From: Poriferisodalis sp965231925
Lineage (GTDB): Bacteria > Actinomycetota > Acidimicrobiia > Acidimicrobiales > Poriferisodalaceae
Direction of reading: 5' to 3'
Assembly: GCA_965231925.1 (NCBI GenBank)
Contig: OZ246894.1
Coordinates: 4,526,001-4,590,000 of the forward strand
DNA length: 64,000 bases
Part shown: positions 62,242-64,000 of the stretch, piece after piece
Layout of the letters: every line of letters begins with the position of its first letter
Numbering within the stretch: the first letter of the stretch is position 1
Translations under genes and position numbers: made by a program
Notes under the pieces: generated by a model
What the model was told of the DNA's origin: nothing
The model's database searches: none
The model's input: the letters and a program-made list of their open reading frames with translations, nothing else

Positions 62242-64000
62242 ATGATTCTCGTCCATGGCACCTGCCACCACGGTGCCCTCGTGGTGTGGGCCGAAGCCTC
62301 CGATGCTGCTGACGCGCTGTCTGGGGGATACCCCGATGCCATCACCCACCGACCGCATCCGTTTGCAGCTGCCGCGTCCGTCCTCGCCAAGGCGATCCGG
62401 AGCACCGAACCCGATCTCCGCATCACAGCGCGCCGCGCGCGGCCGGTCGCGATGTGGCTTCCCAGCACGAGCGATGCGCCGGCCGCTTCGAGCACGATCA
62501 TCGAGTCCACCGCTGACGGTGACCCCGGCGCCATCCGCAGAGCCCCCTGGACGGTGCCCGCGCTGCGCCTGGAGCCGACTGAGACGGTTGCGCTCCTGCG
62601 GGCAGTGTGCCGTGACCGGAATCTGGCCTCGGGCGTATTCGCGGGCACGGACCTGCGCTTCTGGGCGGAAGACGCGTTCAGATTCGCGGCCGCGCTCGTA
62701 GCCCGACAGCACTTCCTGCCGGGCATCGCACTCGACCCGCAGGGAGCACGAGCAGTCTGGGAGCCGGTATGCACCGGCGAAGACGGCGAGCGCCTGGCGA
62801 CCATCGCCGCTCGCATGCCGGGGTCGGCACGGGCAGCAACTGATCCGCACGCACCCTCAGCCCCCGACGATGCGTCGGTCGAAGTCCTGCGCCAAGCACT
62901 CACCGTGCTGGTCGACCAATTGGTGCGCAGCACGGTCAGCGCGGCCGACCGCCCCGCGGGGGGTCTCAGCGCGGAATCCCACGACCTCTGGCTTGAGGCG
63001 CTGCTGGGCGCGGACGGCCGGCTTGACCGCAGCGTTGACGCCGAACACATGGCGGACCAAGTTGCCAGGTGGCGCCATCCAGTGGCCGCCGCGGAACGTT
63101 CCCCATTCAGGCTCTGTTTCCGGCTGGAGGAGCCGGAAACCGCGCTGGAGGCCGACTCATCACCGGACGCCGACCCGCCGCCGGAGGACGCGTGGTGCGT
63201 TCGTTACCTGCTGCAGCCGCATTCGGACCCCAGCCTGCTGATCTCCGCTGCAGACGGATGGCAACCAGACATGGGGCAGATGGTCCCCTCAGCGGCCTCC
63301 GAGAGCGGGGCGCGGGAATCCTTGCTGCTAGGTCTCGGGCAGGCTGCAGGGATCTCCACGCGCGTCGCGGGCAGCCTCGAGCACGCGAACCCCGATGGCT
63401 TCAGCCTGAACACGGCAGAGGCGTACGACTTCCTGAGCGAGGAAGCCCTTGCCCTCGAGGAAGCAGGCTTCGGCGTCCTCTTGCCGTCGTGGTGGGCGCG
63501 CAAGGGGACGAGATTGAGCCTGAGCGCGCGGACGAATACCTCCGCTCCCGCGATGCAGTCGAGCAGCGGCATCATGTCGCTGGACGCGATCGCGGACGTC
63601 GATTGGGATCTGGCACTCGGCGACGATCGCCTCACGGCGGACGAGATCGAGGCCTTGGCCACGATGAAGGCGCCTCTCGTGCGCCTCCGCGGACAGTGGA
63701 TCGCGCTGAGCTCGAATGAGATTCAGGAGGCAATCCGGTTCTGGCAGACCCGCGGCGAGCATCCGTCGACGCTTCGGGACATCGTTCAGATGCACATCGG
63801 GATGCCCGCCAGCGGCGGCCCGCAACTCGACAATATCGAGGCAGCAGGCCCGCTGGCTGATCTGCTGGAACGTCTCAGCGGCGGCGATGCGGCTCTCACG
63901 GACATCGACGCTCCGTCGGCGTTCGCGGGAACGCTTCGCCCGTACCAGGCACGGGGTTACGCATGGCTGTGGTTCCTGCGCCGCTGGGGCCTCGGCGGCT
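62242..64000 (+). CDS. SNF2-family DNA helicase, N-terminal part (3' end outside window)
   Basis: The frame from ATG 62242 is open to the window end (586 codons). The first 550 residues match the SNF2-associated N-terminal region (DUF3670 type): WAEASDAADALSGGYPDAI, PWTVPALRLEP, FRLCFRLEEPETALEAD, then GFGVLLPSWWARKGTRLSLS and MKAPLVRLRGQWIAL. The last residues, LRPYQARGYAWLWFLRRWGLGG, begin the helicase core just before the expected Walker A. It starts 237 bases from purA on the other strand, a gap with a possible TATGAT at 62197. Its role, as a remodeller or repair helicase, is not inferable. Confidence 0.85.
   Translation, partial: MILVHGTCHHGALVVWAEASDAADALSGGYPDAITHRPHPFAAAASVLAKAIRSTEPDLRITARRARPVAMWLPSTSDAPAASSTIIESTADGDPGAIRRAPWTVPALRLEPTETVALLRAVCRDRNLASGVFAGTDLRFWAEDAFRFAAALVARQHFLPGIALDPQGARAVWEPVCTGEDGERLATIAARMPGSARAATDPHAPSAPDDASVEVLRQALTVLVDQLVRSTVSAADRPAGGLSAESHDLWLEALLGADGRLDRSVDAEHMADQVARWRHPVAAAERSPFRLCFRLEEPETALEADSSPDADPPPEDAWCVRYLLQPHSDPSLLISAADGWQPDMGQMVPSAASESGARESLLLGLGQAAGISTRVAGSLEHANPDGFSLNTAEAYDFLSEEALALEEAGFGVLLPSWWARKGTRLSLSARTNTSAPAMQSSSGIMSLDAIADVDWDLALGDDRLTADEIEALATMKAPLVRLRGQWIALSSNEIQEAIRFWQTRGEHPSTLRDIVQMHIGMPASGGPQLDNIEAAGPLADLLERLSGGDAALTDIDAPSAFAGTLRPYQARGYAWLWFLRRWGLGG

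Overview
The window is a high-GC chromosomal segment that most resembles an actinobacterium, probably of the class Acidimicrobiia. The clues are a DUF222/HNH endonuclease gene, clpS next to a DUF2017 gene, an LLM-class (F420-type) oxidoreductase, an MprA-like two-component pair, actinobacterial-style cytochrome oxidase genes and frequent GTG starts. The taxonomy is inference; there is no rRNA gene here.

Layout. 1-2079: tail of a CcdA-like thiol-disulfide transporter, a poly-gamma-glutamate hydrolase-type gene and a paired fluoride channel (two crcB genes overlapping by ATGA). 2229-4500: an HNH endonuclease and an IS5-like transposase remnant. 4586-13870: one giant secreted repeat protein of about 3,090 residues with a 13-G tract at its 5' end. 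14163-21015: serS, a nucleobase permease, a scrambled duplication zone and a 605-residue UGSC-family selenoprotein read through an in-frame UGA, then a DUF6338-like membrane protein. 21443-31132: respiratory block with a seven-gene heme-copper oxidase operon (including a subunit I paralog lacking all six metal/heme histidines), heme O synthase and heme A synthase. 31137-32223: clpS, DUF2017, tRNA-Glu. 32260-38309: an accessory island with broken genes, an AAA/DUF4143 ATPase, an AbiEi/AbiEii toxin-antitoxin pair, a recombinase remnant and a 78-bp inverted repeat pair. 38427-44121: two-component system, Nudix hydrolase, LLM oxidoreductase, rpmB-rpmG (cysteine-poor L28/L33) and a YcaQ-like glycosylase. 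44215-47814: lipoprotein, 5'-degenerate trypsin-like protease, and a type II restriction-modification pair whose nuclease gene carries a nonsense codon. 48103-48370: tRNA-Asp, tRNA-Phe and a hairpin repeat array. 48398-62004: purine biosynthesis on the minus strand (purA, purD, purE, purB, purC, purS, purQ, then purL, purF, purM and a malic enzyme). 62242-64000: start of a SNF2-family helicase.

How the genes work together. The pur genes are packed with 1-4 nt overlaps (purC/purS/purQ and purL/purF, purM/malic enzyme) and make the separate PurL-PurS-PurQ form of FGAM synthase; purA, purB, purC, purD, purE, purF and purM add most other IMP/AMP steps. The cta genes supply both the oxidase subunits and the heme A used by subunit I. 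The most unusual items are the UGA-decoded selenoprotein beside fragments of duplicated neighbours, the ligand-less oxidase subunit I, the giant repeat protein with a potential phase-variable homopolymer, and the repeats that precede both DUF4143 ATPase genes.
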